Positions 15,912-22,592 of a stretch of 23,832 nt of DNA are shown here, piece by piece. Position 1 is the first letter of the stretch; each line of letters begins with the position of its first letter. The position numbers were made by a program, and so were the translations under genes. The stretch covers positions 1 through 23,832 of the forward strand of contig CAXXNZ010000012.1 in the NCBI GenBank assembly GCA_963676075.2, given 5' to 3'. The notes beneath the pieces are model-generated. The model searched no databases. It saw only the letters and a list, made by a program, of their open reading frames with translations, and was not told the origin of the DNA. This DNA is from JAHJQZ01 sp963676075 (GTDB lineage: Bacteria; Pseudomonadota; Alphaproteobacteria; Rhizobiales; Devosiaceae).

Positions 15912-17036
15912 TCAGGAGGTCGAGCCGACGACGCCCTCGACGAGGTAATCCATGCTCTCGAGCTTGACGTCGTCCTCGGCATAGGCTTCGCCGTCGGCGG
16001 CGATGACATTGCCCTTGTTGTCCTTGAGCGGCCCCTTGATGGCGGCAAAACCGCCCTTGAGGATCTCTGCCCTGGTCGCCTCGAACTGGTTGCGGGCAGC
16101 GTCGGTCACAGCCGAACCGAGCGGGCTCATCTTGACGAAGCCTTCTGCCAGACCGCCACGGACGAAGTTCGGGATCGTGCCGCCAGACATGAAGGTGTTG
16201 ACGAAGTCGGTATAGACCTTGGCCCAGTTCCACTCGGCGCCGGTCAAATACATGTCGGGGGCGAGCGGCGACTGATTGGCGTGGTAGCCGCAAAGATACA
16301 TGCCGCGGCCGGCGCCGGTCTCCATCACCACCTTGGGACCATCGACGTGGCAGGTGACGACATCGCACCCCTGGTCGGCGAGCGCATTGGTCGCCTCGGC
16401 TTCCTTGACCGCCAGCGACCACTCGCCGGTGAAAATGACCTGGCAGGTGATCTCGGGATCGACGGCGCGCGCGCCGAGCAGGAAGGAGTTGATGTTCAGC
16501 AAAACCTGCGGGATCGGCTTGGCGGCGACGAAGCCGATCTTCTTGGACTTCGTCATGTGGCCGGCGACGATGCCGTTGAGATACTGCCCCATGCCGATAT
16601 AGCCGAAATAGGAGCCGATATTTGTGGGATCGCCCTCGGTCCACAGCCCGCCGCAATGCTGGAAGCGGATGTCCGGGTATTTCGGCGCGACAGCCAGCAC
16701 ATGGGGATCGAAATAGCCGAACGAGGTCGGGAACAACAGCGTGGCGCCGTCAAAATTGATCATCGATTCCATAGACTTCTGGACATCGACGGTTTCGGGA
16801 ACCAGTTCTTCCTCAACCACGGTGACGCCCGGAAGGGTCTTGACCGCCGCTGCGCCTTCGGCATGGGCCTGGTTGTAGCCGTAGTCGTCCTTGGGACCGA
16901 CATAGATGAAGCCAACCGTGACATCGGCGGCCCGCGCGATGCCGGCAGGCAGGATCGAAGAGGCGGCGGCAAGACCGGCAAGGCTCGCGCCCGACTTCAG
17001 GAATTGACGACGGTTGGAAGTGAACAGATGAGGCAT
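15912..17036 (-). CDS. BMP/PnrA-family ABC transporter substrate-binding protein with Tat-type signal
   Basis: 374 residues from ATG 17036. The N-terminus SNRRQFLKSGASLAGLAAAS is a twin-arginine signal (R-R-x-F-L-K) ending at a likely ARA cleavage site, so it acts in the periplasm. The mature part has the BMP (basic membrane protein, PnrA-like) features: VTVGFIYVGPKDDYGYNQAH, GATLLFPTSFGYFDP, YIGMGQYLNGIVAG, KKIGFVAAKPIPQVLLNINS and GCDVVTCHVDGP. This family binds nucleosides, purines and related ligands. The open frame extends to an ATG at 17120, but the start at 17036 has GGAG 6 nt upstream and places the Tat motif at the right distance. It is the first gene of the operon and diverges from the LysR gene across 173 bp. 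Confidence 0.93.
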   Translation of the reverse strand: MPHLFTSNRRQFLKSGASLAGLAAASSILPAGIARAADVTVGFIYVGPKDDYGYNQAHAEGAAAVKTLPGVTVVEEELVPETVDVQKSMESMINFDGATLLFPTSFGYFDPHVLAVAPKYPDIRFQHCGGLWTEGDPTNIGSYFGYIGMGQYLNGIVAGHMTKSKKIGFVAAKPIPQVLLNINSFLLGARAVDPEITCQVIFTGEWSLAVKEAEATNALADQGCDVVTCHVDGPKVVMETGAGRGMYLCGYHANQSPLAPDMYLTGAEWNWAKVYTDFVNTFMSGGTIPNFVRGGLAEGFVKMSPLGSAVTDAARNQFEATRAEILKGGFAAIKGPLKDNKGNVIAADGEAYAEDDVKLESMDYLVEGVVGSTS

Positions 17037-17209
17037 TGGGTGCTCCGTGTGCCTGTTGCGCTCAGCGCTTTCGGGGGGTCGGCCGTTCGGGGAGTGATCT
17101 GGGGCCGGCATGTGTTCCATCGCTAGCTAGGCATGGCGGACTGCTTCTGTCTTGTGCTATTTTCGAGGCAGGCTGCTGCAAAAATTGCAGCGGCTTAGGA
17201 GAAGACCTC
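17037..17209. promoter_or_regulatory. Divergent control region between the biuret operon and lysR
   Basis: 173 bp shared by two genes reading away from each other, the classic arrangement for a LysR regulator and its target operon. Besides the dyad at 17175-17191 it holds CTAGCTAG (palindromic). I could not pick out convincing -35/-10 boxes for either direction, and saw no σ54 box on the operon side. Confidence 0.6.
17175..17191. promoter_or_regulatory. LysR-type operator candidate, 17-bp perfect dyad
   Basis: GCTGCA-AAAAT-TGCAGC is a perfect inverted repeat. It contains T-N11-A (17177 to 17189), the LysR-family recognition pattern. It ends 18 bp before the lysR start and so would allow autorepression, while serving as upstream activation site for the divergent operon about 140 bp from its first codon. 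Confidence 0.55.
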
Positions 17210-18118
17210 ATGCGCTATCTGGAAACGGCCCGCTACATCGACGCCATCGCCAAGGCCGGCTCGATCCGTGGTGCGGCGGAATCCCTCTCCATCACCTCGA
17301 CGGCGCTCAATCGCCGCATCCTGGCGCTGGAGGACGAGCTGGGCGTTCAGATCTTCGAGCGGCTGGCCCATGGCGTGCGGTTATCGAGCGCTGGCGAGAT
17401 TCTCATCAGCGCCATCCGCAACCAGATCTCCGACATGGAGCGGGTCAAATCGCAGATCGCCGACCTTGCCGGCGAACGGCGCGGCCACGTCACCATCGCC
17501 TGTTCCCAGGCGCTCTTGCCCTATTTCCTGCCGATGCAGATCGCTCGCTACCGCAAGGAACACCCCAAAGTGACGTTCGACCTGCATTTGAGGGACCGCG
17601 AGGCAGCCGAGAAGGCGCTGGCCGACTACACCGCCGACCTTGCGCTGGTTTTCGAGCCGGTGCGCATGGCAGAGTTTCACACCATTTTGCGGGTGCGCCA
17701 GCCGGTCCACGCCGTCATGACGCCAGATCACCCGCTGACGGAAAAGAAGACCGTCCGGCTGTCGGATTGCCTCAGCTATCCAATGGCAGTGCCAACGGCG
17801 CCTTACGGTGTCCGCCACCTTCTCGACATCGCCGCGCTTTCTGCCCAGGTCCGGCTCAACCCGGTGATCGAATCCGACAGTTTCGAGTTCCTGCGCAACA
17901 TCGCCATCGCCGAGAACATCATCTCGTTCCAGATCCCGATCGGGCTCAACAATGTCACCATGGCCGGCATGATGACCTCGCGCCCGCTCGATCAGCGCGA
18001 TGTGCCGGCGGGTGTACTCTATATGGGACAATTGCGCGGCCGCACCCTGCCCGTCGCCTCGGCCCGTTTTGCCGCCCAGCTCAGCGTCGCGCTTTCCGAA
18101 CTTTATGAGGTCTGCTGA
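17210..18118 (+). CDS. LysR-family transcriptional regulator, likely controlling the biuret/triuret operon
   Basis: 302 residues, the standard length. The N-terminal helix-turn-helix is clear: RYIDAIAKAGSIRGAAESLSITSTALNRRILALEDELGVQIFERLAHGVRLSSAGE (residues about 6-61). The effector domain starts around residue 92 (GHVTIACSQALLPYFLP) with the usual DLALVFEP and RQPVHAVMTPDHPL blocks. ATG 17210 is preceded by AGGAG at 8 nt spacing; the longer open frame upstream lacks a good ribosome-binding site. It is transcribed away from the BMP-operon, so it most likely senses the imported compound or an intermediate and controls the operon. The ligand cannot be read from sequence. Its 3' end faces the GntR gene, 51 bp away. 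Confidence 0.93.
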   Translation: MRYLETARYIDAIAKAGSIRGAAESLSITSTALNRRILALEDELGVQIFERLAHGVRLSSAGEILISAIRNQISDMERVKSQIADLAGERRGHVTIACSQALLPYFLPMQIARYRKEHPKVTFDLHLRDREAAEKALADYTADLALVFEPVRMAEFHTILRVRQPVHAVMTPDHPLTEKKTVRLSDCLSYPMAVPTAPYGVRHLLDIAALSAQVRLNPVIESDSFEFLRNIAIAENIISFQIPIGLNNVTMAGMMTSRPLDQRDVPAGVLYMGQLRGRTLPVASARFAAQLSVALSELYEVC

Positions 18119-18169
18119 ACCGACGCGCGTGTGAGGGGCTCGCGCCACCTACACTGCCGAACCGCCCCC

Positions 18170-18883
18170 TCAGGACGAGAATAGCGCGTCCTTCAGGCCC
18201 TGGCTCGACCGCATGCGCAGATCGAGATCCTTTTCGATGTGATCGATGTGATGCACCAGTAACGCGCCAACGCGCGAAGCGTCGCCTTGCTCAAGCGCGT
18301 CGAGGATTTCCTGATGCTCGCCATGTCCGCAACTCGACGCGCCGCTTTGGCCGTAAAGCGCGATGACAAGCGAGGAGCGCGCCACCAATTCCTCGAGAAA
18401 CTTCTCGAGTACGGCATTGCCGCTGACCCGCGCCAGCTGCATGTGAAAGTCGCCCGAAGCCCTGATCTCGGCGCGGCGTGCATCGGCGCCCCGCACCGCC
18501 ATCAGCTCCGTTTCTTTAGCGAGCAGATCTTTGAACGCGGCAATATCGGTGGCGTCGAGCCGTTCTATGGCGCCAATGGCAAGCGCCGGTTCGATCAGGC
18601 GCCGGGCGGCAAAGACCTGGCGCGCCTCTTCGGGCGACGGGTTGGCAACGAAAGCGCCGCGGTTTCGCTCGACCCGCACCAGCCCCTCGAAGCTCAGCAT
18701 CTGCAGAGCAGTTCGCACAAGGGTGCGGCTGGTATCGAATATCGACCCGATCTCGGCTTCGCTCAGTTTCGTGTCCGGCGCCAGGCGGCGATCGATGATG
18801 GCGTCACGCAGCTGATCATGGATCACCACGGCGCGGTCCTCGCTCGTTTTCCATTCGGCAAAATGCGTATCGGCCAGTGTCAT
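18170..18883 (-). CDS. GntR-family transcriptional regulator, FadR/FCD subfamily
   Basis: About 237 residues. The winged helix lies near residues 20-85: VIHDQLRDAIIDRRLAPDTKLSEAEIGSIFDTSRTLVRTALQMLSFEGLVRVERNRGAFVANPS. A helical FCD ligand domain follows (RRLIEPALAIGAIERL, SGDFHMQLARVSGNAVLEKFLEELV, GEHQEILDAL, HHIDHIEKDL), with the Asp and His residues that bind a metal in many FCD proteins. Start choice: ATG 18883 has AGGGGA 6 nt upstream; ATG 18901 has a weaker GGGA. It is divergent from the Pot-type transporter operon and is the natural candidate for its ligand-responsive regulator, with palindromes between them. The ligand is unknown; a carboxylate or ureide would fit the family. Confidence 0.92.
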   Translation of the reverse strand: MTLADTHFAEWKTSEDRAVVIHDQLRDAIIDRRLAPDTKLSEAEIGSIFDTSRTLVRTALQMLSFEGLVRVERNRGAFVANPSPEEARQVFAARRLIEPALAIGAIERLDATDIAAFKDLLAKETELMAVRGADARRAEIRASGDFHMQLARVSGNAVLEKFLEELVARSSLVIALYGQSGASSCGHGEHQEILDALEQGDASRVGALLVHHIDHIEKDLDLRMRSSQGLKDALFSS

Positions 18884-18935
18884 AGTCATTCCCCTGCCCA
18901 TTCATATCCCAATTTGCCTCTTGGGGAAGGAATTT

Positions 18936-18962
18936 TTGCGCACATTGTCGCAATCAGATTGC
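18936..18962. promoter_or_regulatory. Two overlapping dyads, candidate enhancer/activator or GntR sites
   Basis: TTGCG-N8-CGCAA (18936-18953) overlaps GCAATC-A-GATTGC (18950-18962, perfect). They lie roughly 160-185 bp before the σ54 start point predicted at about 19120, a normal distance for an enhancer-binding activator. The first resembles NtrC sites in its TGC/GCA arms but has spacing 10, not 11. GntR autoregulation is an alternative. Confidence 0.4.
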
Positions 18963-18987
18963 ATACAAAATCAGCGCTTACTGTGTT

Positions 18988-19001
18988 CATTTGATCAAAT
19001 G
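18988..19001. promoter_or_regulatory. 14-bp perfect palindrome, candidate GntR operator
   Basis: CATTTGATCAAATG is perfectly self-complementary. It abuts a weak σ70-like -35 box (TTGAGC, from 19002) in the divergent gntR/transporter region, where a bound repressor would interfere with that promoter. FCD-type regulators bind short dyads of this size. Confidence 0.45.
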
Positions 19002-19029
19002 TTGAGCATTTTATGCATTAGCGTATAGT
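19002..19029 (+). promoter_or_regulatory. Possible σ70-type promoter for the Pot-type operon
   Basis: TTGAGC (19002-19007), 16 bp, TATAGT (19024-19029). Both boxes are fair matches in an AT-rich stretch, so chance is a real alternative. It would add a second start upstream of the stronger σ54 candidate and give a leader of about 100 nt. Confidence 0.3.
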
Positions 19030-19053
19030 TTAATCATTATTCGAATTTTTGAA

Positions 19054-19066
19054 TTATTCATTGATT
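19054..19066 (-). promoter_or_regulatory. IHF-like binding site
   Basis: The minus strand reads AATCAATGAATAA, matching eight of the nine fixed positions of WATCAANNNNTTR, inside an AT-rich stretch. It lies between the upstream dyads and the σ54 promoter, where IHF bends DNA in many σ54-controlled promoters. Confidence 0.4.
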
Positions 19067-19093
19067 CCAGCCCGTTAGTCTCCAGCCGACATT

Positions 19094-19109
19094 TGGCACG
19101 AGTCCTGCA
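19094..19109 (+). promoter_or_regulatory. σ54 (RpoN) -24/-12 promoter of the Pot-type transporter operon
   Basis: TGGCACG-AGTC-CTGCA. This matches the TGGCACG-N4-TTGCW consensus with exact GG-to-GC spacing and a single mismatch (C for T at 19105). It is preceded by the expected pyrimidine. Transcription would start near 19120, leaving a leader of about 20 nt before the ATG at 19139. It implies dependence on an enhancer-binding activator such as NtrC and induction by nitrogen limitation. Confidence 0.65.
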
Positions 19110-19138
19110 CAGCTTTTGCCGAAGCTTGAGGTCCGCAC

Positions 19139-20233
19139 ATGTCGAACGCCGCAACTCTCGAATTGGCTCTGGTCACCAAACGCTATGGCACCACGCTGGC
19201 AGTGGATGGGATCAGCCTGAAGGTGCCGGGCGGCACCTATTGTTGTCTTCTCGGGCCCTCGGGCTGCGGCAAGTCAACAACGCTCAGAATGATCGCCGGC
19301 CACGAAGACGTGAGCGACGGCGACATCGTTCTCGGCAATCACGACGTGACCGACCTTCCACCGTCCAAGCGCGGCACGGCGATGATGTTCCAGTCATATG
19401 CCTTGTTTCCGCATCTCGACCTTGTCGACAACGTCGCCTTCTCGCTGCGCATGCGCGGCGTTCCCAAGGCCGAACGGCGGGCGCAGGCGCTCGAGATGCT
19501 GACCCTCATGCAGATGGAAGCCTATGCAGACCGGAGGCCGGCTCAGCTTTCAGGCGGGCAGCAGCAGCGCGTGGCGCTGGCGCGGTCGCTGATCACTCAT
19601 CCCGAAGCCCTGCTTCTCGACGAGCCTTTGTCGGCGCTCGATCCGTTCCTCAAAATCCGCATGCGCGCCGAGTTGAAAAAGCTGCAGACCCGGCTCGGCA
19701 TCTCCTTCATTCATGTGACGCACTCGCAGGAAGAGGCCATGGCGCTCGCCGACCTCATCGTGGTGATGAATGACGGACGCATCGAGCAGGCCGGCACGCC
19801 ACGCGAGGTTTTCCTCAAGCCGGCCACGGCCTTCGTTGCCCGTTTCATGGGCGACCACAACGTCGTCTCCGGTCGCGCCAATGGCACGGAAGACGGCATG
19901 GCGCTTATCGAGGTCCCCAACGGCGGCCTGTTCGCCGCACGCGGAACCGCATCGGAAACCGATGCCCCGATGGATATCGGCATTCGCGCCGACAAGGTTC
20001 GCCTCGGGCCAGCGGAAGCAAAAGGGCTCGGCTTCACCGGCACGGTTTCCAACGTCGAATACCAGGGCAGTTCGGTGAAGCTTTCGATCGACGGCGCCGG
20101 CGTCCAGGACTTCACCGCCATCGTCGAGGAACGACAGTACTTCGCCAATCCCGCCGCCGTCGGCGATGCGGTGCCGCTGTGCTGGGATGCCGAGGACGCC
20201 ATCGTTCTCGGCCAGTCCGGTGCGACTAACTGA
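19139..20233 (+). CDS. Pot-type (spermidine/putrescine family) ABC transporter ATPase
   Basis: 364 residues. All ATPase motifs are present: Walker A GPSGCGKST (about 40-48), Q-loop MMFQSYALFPHL, signature LSGGQQQRVALARSL, Walker B ALLLDEP, D-loop SALD and switch THSQEEA. A C-terminal TOBE-type regulatory domain begins near residue 240 (NVVSGRANG, DIGIRADKVRLG, GFTGTVSNVEYQGSSVKLSI). It powers import with the permeases encoded at 21683 and 22593. ATG 19139 has GAGG 7 nt upstream and follows the σ54 promoter directly. PotA homologues serve polyamines but also many other small solutes, so the substrate is taken from context: the operon runs into a hydantoin-type racemase gene. Confidence 0.93.
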   Translation: MSNAATLELALVTKRYGTTLAVDGISLKVPGGTYCCLLGPSGCGKSTTLRMIAGHEDVSDGDIVLGNHDVTDLPPSKRGTAMMFQSYALFPHLDLVDNVAFSLRMRGVPKAERRAQALEMLTLMQMEAYADRRPAQLSGGQQQRVALARSLITHPEALLLDEPLSALDPFLKIRMRAELKKLQTRLGISFIHVTHSQEEAMALADLIVVMNDGRIEQAGTPREVFLKPATAFVARFMGDHNVVSGRANGTEDGMALIEVPNGGLFAARGTASETDAPMDIGIRADKVRLGPAEAKGLGFTGTVSNVEYQGSSVKLSIDGAGVQDFTAIVEERQYFANPAAVGDAVPLCWDAEDAIVLGQSGATN

Positions 20234-20259
20234 AACCAGGGTCAACAGGGAAGAAACAC

Positions 20260-21555
20260 ATGAACGGATCTCGTGAAACCGCCAAGGCCGCGAAGCTCTC
20301 GCGCCGCGCCATGCTCAAGGGTGCCGCCGCATTGGGCGGCGCAGCCGCCGGTGCCGGCGTGCTCGGGGGCTTCCCCACCGTCTGGGCGCAGAACCCGATC
20401 ACCCTCCGTCAGTTCGGCACGGGTGTGTCTAACCTCAACGCCATTGCGGAAAAGTGCAAGGAAGACCTCGGCATCACGCTTGAGATGACGGCGACCGATT
20501 CCGACGCCGCCGCCCAGCGTGCCGTCACGCAGCCGGACAGCTACGACATTGCCGATGTCGAATACTGGATCTGCAAGAAGGTCTACCCCGCTGGCGTTCT
20601 TCAGCCGATGGATACCTCAAAGCTGACCTACTACGATGCCATCGTGCCGCTGTTCAAGAACGGCAAGCTGACCCCGGAGAGCGAGATCGCCCAGGGCACG
20701 GCCCCGCACACCGTCGGCTATGTCGATGGCCCGGACTCCAAGACCTTTGCCAGCGGCGAGACCGGCTGGTTCACCATGGTTCCGACCATCTACAACGCCG
20801 ACACGCTCGGCATTCGCCCCGACCTCGTCGGTCGCGACATCACCTCCTGGGCCGACATTCTCGATCCGGCTTTCAACGGCAAGACCTCGATCCTCAACAT
20901 CCCCTCGATCGGCATCATGGACGCAGCCATGATCATGGAAGCAGCCGGCGAGATCAAATATGCCGACAAGGGCAACATGACCAAGGAAGAGATCGACAAG
21001 ACGATCGAATTCCTCATCAAGGTCAAGCAGTCCGGCCAGTTCCGCGCTTTCTGGAAGTCGTTCGACGAGAGCGTCAACCTGATGGCCTCTGGCGAGGTCG
21101 TCATCCAGTCGATGTGGTCGCCCGCCGTCGCCGCCGTCCGCTCCAAGGGCATCGCCTGCAAGTATCAGCCGCTCAAGGAGGGCTACCGCGCCTGGGGTGG
21201 CGGACTCGGCCTCGCCGCGCATCTCGACGGTGCCATGCTCGACGCAGCCTATGAATACATCAACTGGTACACCTCCGGCTGGGTCGGCGGCTATCTCAAC
21301 CGCCAAGGCTACTACTCGGCGGCCATGGACACCGCCAAGAAGTACATGTCGGCGGACGAGTGGGGCTACTGGATCGAAGGCAAGCCGGCCGAAGGCGATA
21401 TCCTGTCGCCGGAAGGCGCGGTCATGGAAAAGGCCGGCGCCGTGCGCGACGGCGGTTCGTTCTACGAGCGCATGGGACACGTCGCCTGCTGGAACTCCGT
21501 GATGGACGAAGACCGCTACATGGTGAAGCGCTGGAACGAGTTCATCGCCGCCTGA
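20260..21555 (+). CDS. Pot-type ABC transporter substrate-binding protein with Tat-type signal
   Basis: 431 residues. KLSRRAMLKGAAALGGAAAG near the N-terminus is a twin-arginine signal (S-R-R-x-M-L-K), with probable cleavage after VWA (VWAQN), so it is periplasmic. The mature protein belongs to the PotD/PotF-like type 2 binding proteins: SYDIADVEYWICKKVYPAGVLQPMD, TIYNADTLGIRPDLV, SWADILDPAFNGKTSIL, GEVVIQSMWSPAVAAV and YEYINWYTSGWVGGYLNRQGYYSA. It is longer than E. coli PotD (about 350). GGGAAG precedes ATG 20260, 26 bp after the ATPase gene. The classical polyamine-binding acidic and aromatic positions cannot be checked by eye, so polyamine binding should not be assumed. Two REP-like palindromes follow the stop codon. 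Confidence 0.92.
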   Translation: MNGSRETAKAAKLSRRAMLKGAAALGGAAAGAGVLGGFPTVWAQNPITLRQFGTGVSNLNAIAEKCKEDLGITLEMTATDSDAAAQRAVTQPDSYDIADVEYWICKKVYPAGVLQPMDTSKLTYYDAIVPLFKNGKLTPESEIAQGTAPHTVGYVDGPDSKTFASGETGWFTMVPTIYNADTLGIRPDLVGRDITSWADILDPAFNGKTSILNIPSIGIMDAAMIMEAAGEIKYADKGNMTKEEIDKTIEFLIKVKQSGQFRAFWKSFDESVNLMASGEVVIQSMWSPAVAAVRSKGIACKYQPLKEGYRAWGGGLGLAAHLDGAMLDAAYEYINWYTSGWVGGYLNRQGYYSAAMDTAKKYMSADEWGYWIEGKPAEGDILSPEGAVMEKAGAVRDGGSFYERMGHVACWNSVMDEDRYMVKRWNEFIAA

Positions 21556-21566
21556 CGCCACACTGC

Positions 21567-21607
21567 GCCGCACCTCATCCTGAGCCCGTCGAAGGATGAG
21601 GTGCGGC
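21567..21607. repeat. REP-like palindrome, copy 1
   Basis: A 15-bp perfect stem (21567-21581 with 21593-21607; arm GCCGCACCTCATCCT) closes an 11-nt loop. The minus strand carries the core CCTTCGAC. The core plus CTCAGGATGAGG is familiar to me as a frequent intergenic palindrome in alphaproteobacteria. It starts 11 bp after the binding-protein stop, where it could protect or terminate the upstream mRNA; no T-run follows. Confidence 0.7.
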
Positions 21608-21625
21608 CAGCACCACTGAGCAACA

Positions 21626-21660
21626 ATCCCTCGCCCTTCGACTCGTTGAGGGTGAGGGAT
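21626..21660. repeat. REP-like palindrome, copy 2, opposite orientation
   Basis: Stem ATCCCTCGCCCTT pairs with 21648-21660 through two G-T wobbles. The plus strand carries the same CCTTCGAC core as the minus strand of copy 1, so the copies are inverted and 18 bp apart, a REPIN-like pair. Stem bases differ between copies in a compensated way (ATCCT/AGGAT against GCCCT/AGGGT). Confidence 0.65.
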
Positions 21661-21682
21661 CGGGAAGCCCTGGAGACTGGTT

Positions 21683-22591
21683 TTGGCCCTTTCGGAAAAC
21701 AGCGTTGCATCGGTACCGGCCCGCAGGTCGCGCACGGCTTTCTCGCTACGCGCCATAACGCCCTATCTGCAGGCAGCGCCGCTGACGCTGATCCTCGGCT
21801 TCTTCCTACTGGCTCCGATCCTGCTGCTCGTCGCCGTCAGCTTCTGGGACTACGATTTCGCCGGCATTTATCCCGATTTCCTGACCCTCAACTACGAAGA
21901 CGTCCTCGGGTCCTGGGTCACCTGGAAGACCTATCTCAACACCTTGAAATACGCCGTCATCGTCTGGGGCATCACTCTGGTCGTTGGCTTCTGGGTTGCC
22001 TATTTCCTCGCCTTCCACGTCAGGAGCGCAGTCACCCAGGCGGTTCTGTTCATCGTCTGCACGGTGCCGTTCCTGACCTCCAACATTATTCGCATGATCT
22101 CGTGGATCCCGGTGCTCGGACGCAACGGGCTGGTCAATTCGACCCTCGTGTCGATGCATATCGTGCCCGAACCCATCGAATGGCTGCTCTATTCCGATTT
22201 CGCCGTGGTCCTGGCCATGGTCCATCTCTACACGCTGTTTATGGTGGTGCCAATCTTCAACACGCTGATGCGCATCGACCGCTCTCTGATCGAGGCGGCG
22301 CGTGACGCCGGCGCCAACGCCTTCCAGACCCTATGGACCGTGATCATCCCGCTGGCCCGCCCCGGCATGGCCATCGGTACCATTTTCGTCGTCACCCTGG
22401 TCATGGCCGATTTTTCGACCGTGCAGGTGATGAGCGGCGGCCAATCCGCTTCGGTGGCGCTGATGATGAAGAACCAGATGTCGCTGCTGCAATACCCGGC
22501 GGCGGCGGCAAATGCCGTGGTCCTGCTGATCATCGTGTTGTTGCTGGTCGCCGGCATCCTCCGGATCGTCGATATCAGGAAGGAGCTCTGA
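21683..22591 (+). CDS. Pot-type ABC transporter permease, PotB-like
   Basis: 302 residues with six predicted membrane helices after a 25-residue cytoplasmic N-terminus. The EAA coupling loop is clear at about 190-215: RSLIEAARDAGANAFQTLWTVIIPLARPG, with the conserved E-A-A and G positions. The helix IIRMISWIPVLGRNGLVN is typical of the PotB/PotH side. The start is an unusual TTG at 21683, supported by GGAG 7 nt upstream and by the lack of any earlier ATG compatible with the palindromes. It is separated from the binding-protein gene by 127 bp holding the two REP-like repeats, so its expression may be lower than that of the binding protein. The next permease starts 1 bp after its stop. Confidence 0.92.
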   Translation: MALSENSVASVPARRSRTAFSLRAITPYLQAAPLTLILGFFLLAPILLLVAVSFWDYDFAGIYPDFLTLNYEDVLGSWVTWKTYLNTLKYAVIVWGITLVVGFWVAYFLAFHVRSAVTQAVLFIVCTVPFLTSNIIRMISWIPVLGRNGLVNSTLVSMHIVPEPIEWLLYSDFAVVLAMVHLYTLFMVVPIFNTLMRIDRSLIEAARDAGANAFQTLWTVIIPLARPGMAIGTIFVVTLVMADFSTVQVMSGGQSASVALMMKNQMSLLQYPAAAANAVVLLIIVLLLVAGILRIVDIRKEL

Positions 22592-22592
22592 G

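Noticed and set aside
14961..17126. A 721-codon open frame on the plus strand
   Set aside because: It lies antisense to the permease and binding-protein genes, is rich in Asp, Gly, Arg and His, lacks any family motif and reflects third-position GC bias.
18132..18172. TGAGGGG/CCCCTCA inverted repeat between the lysR and gntR 3' ends as a bidirectional terminator
   Set aside because: A 7-bp stem with a 27-nt loop and no T-tract on either strand; too weak to call.
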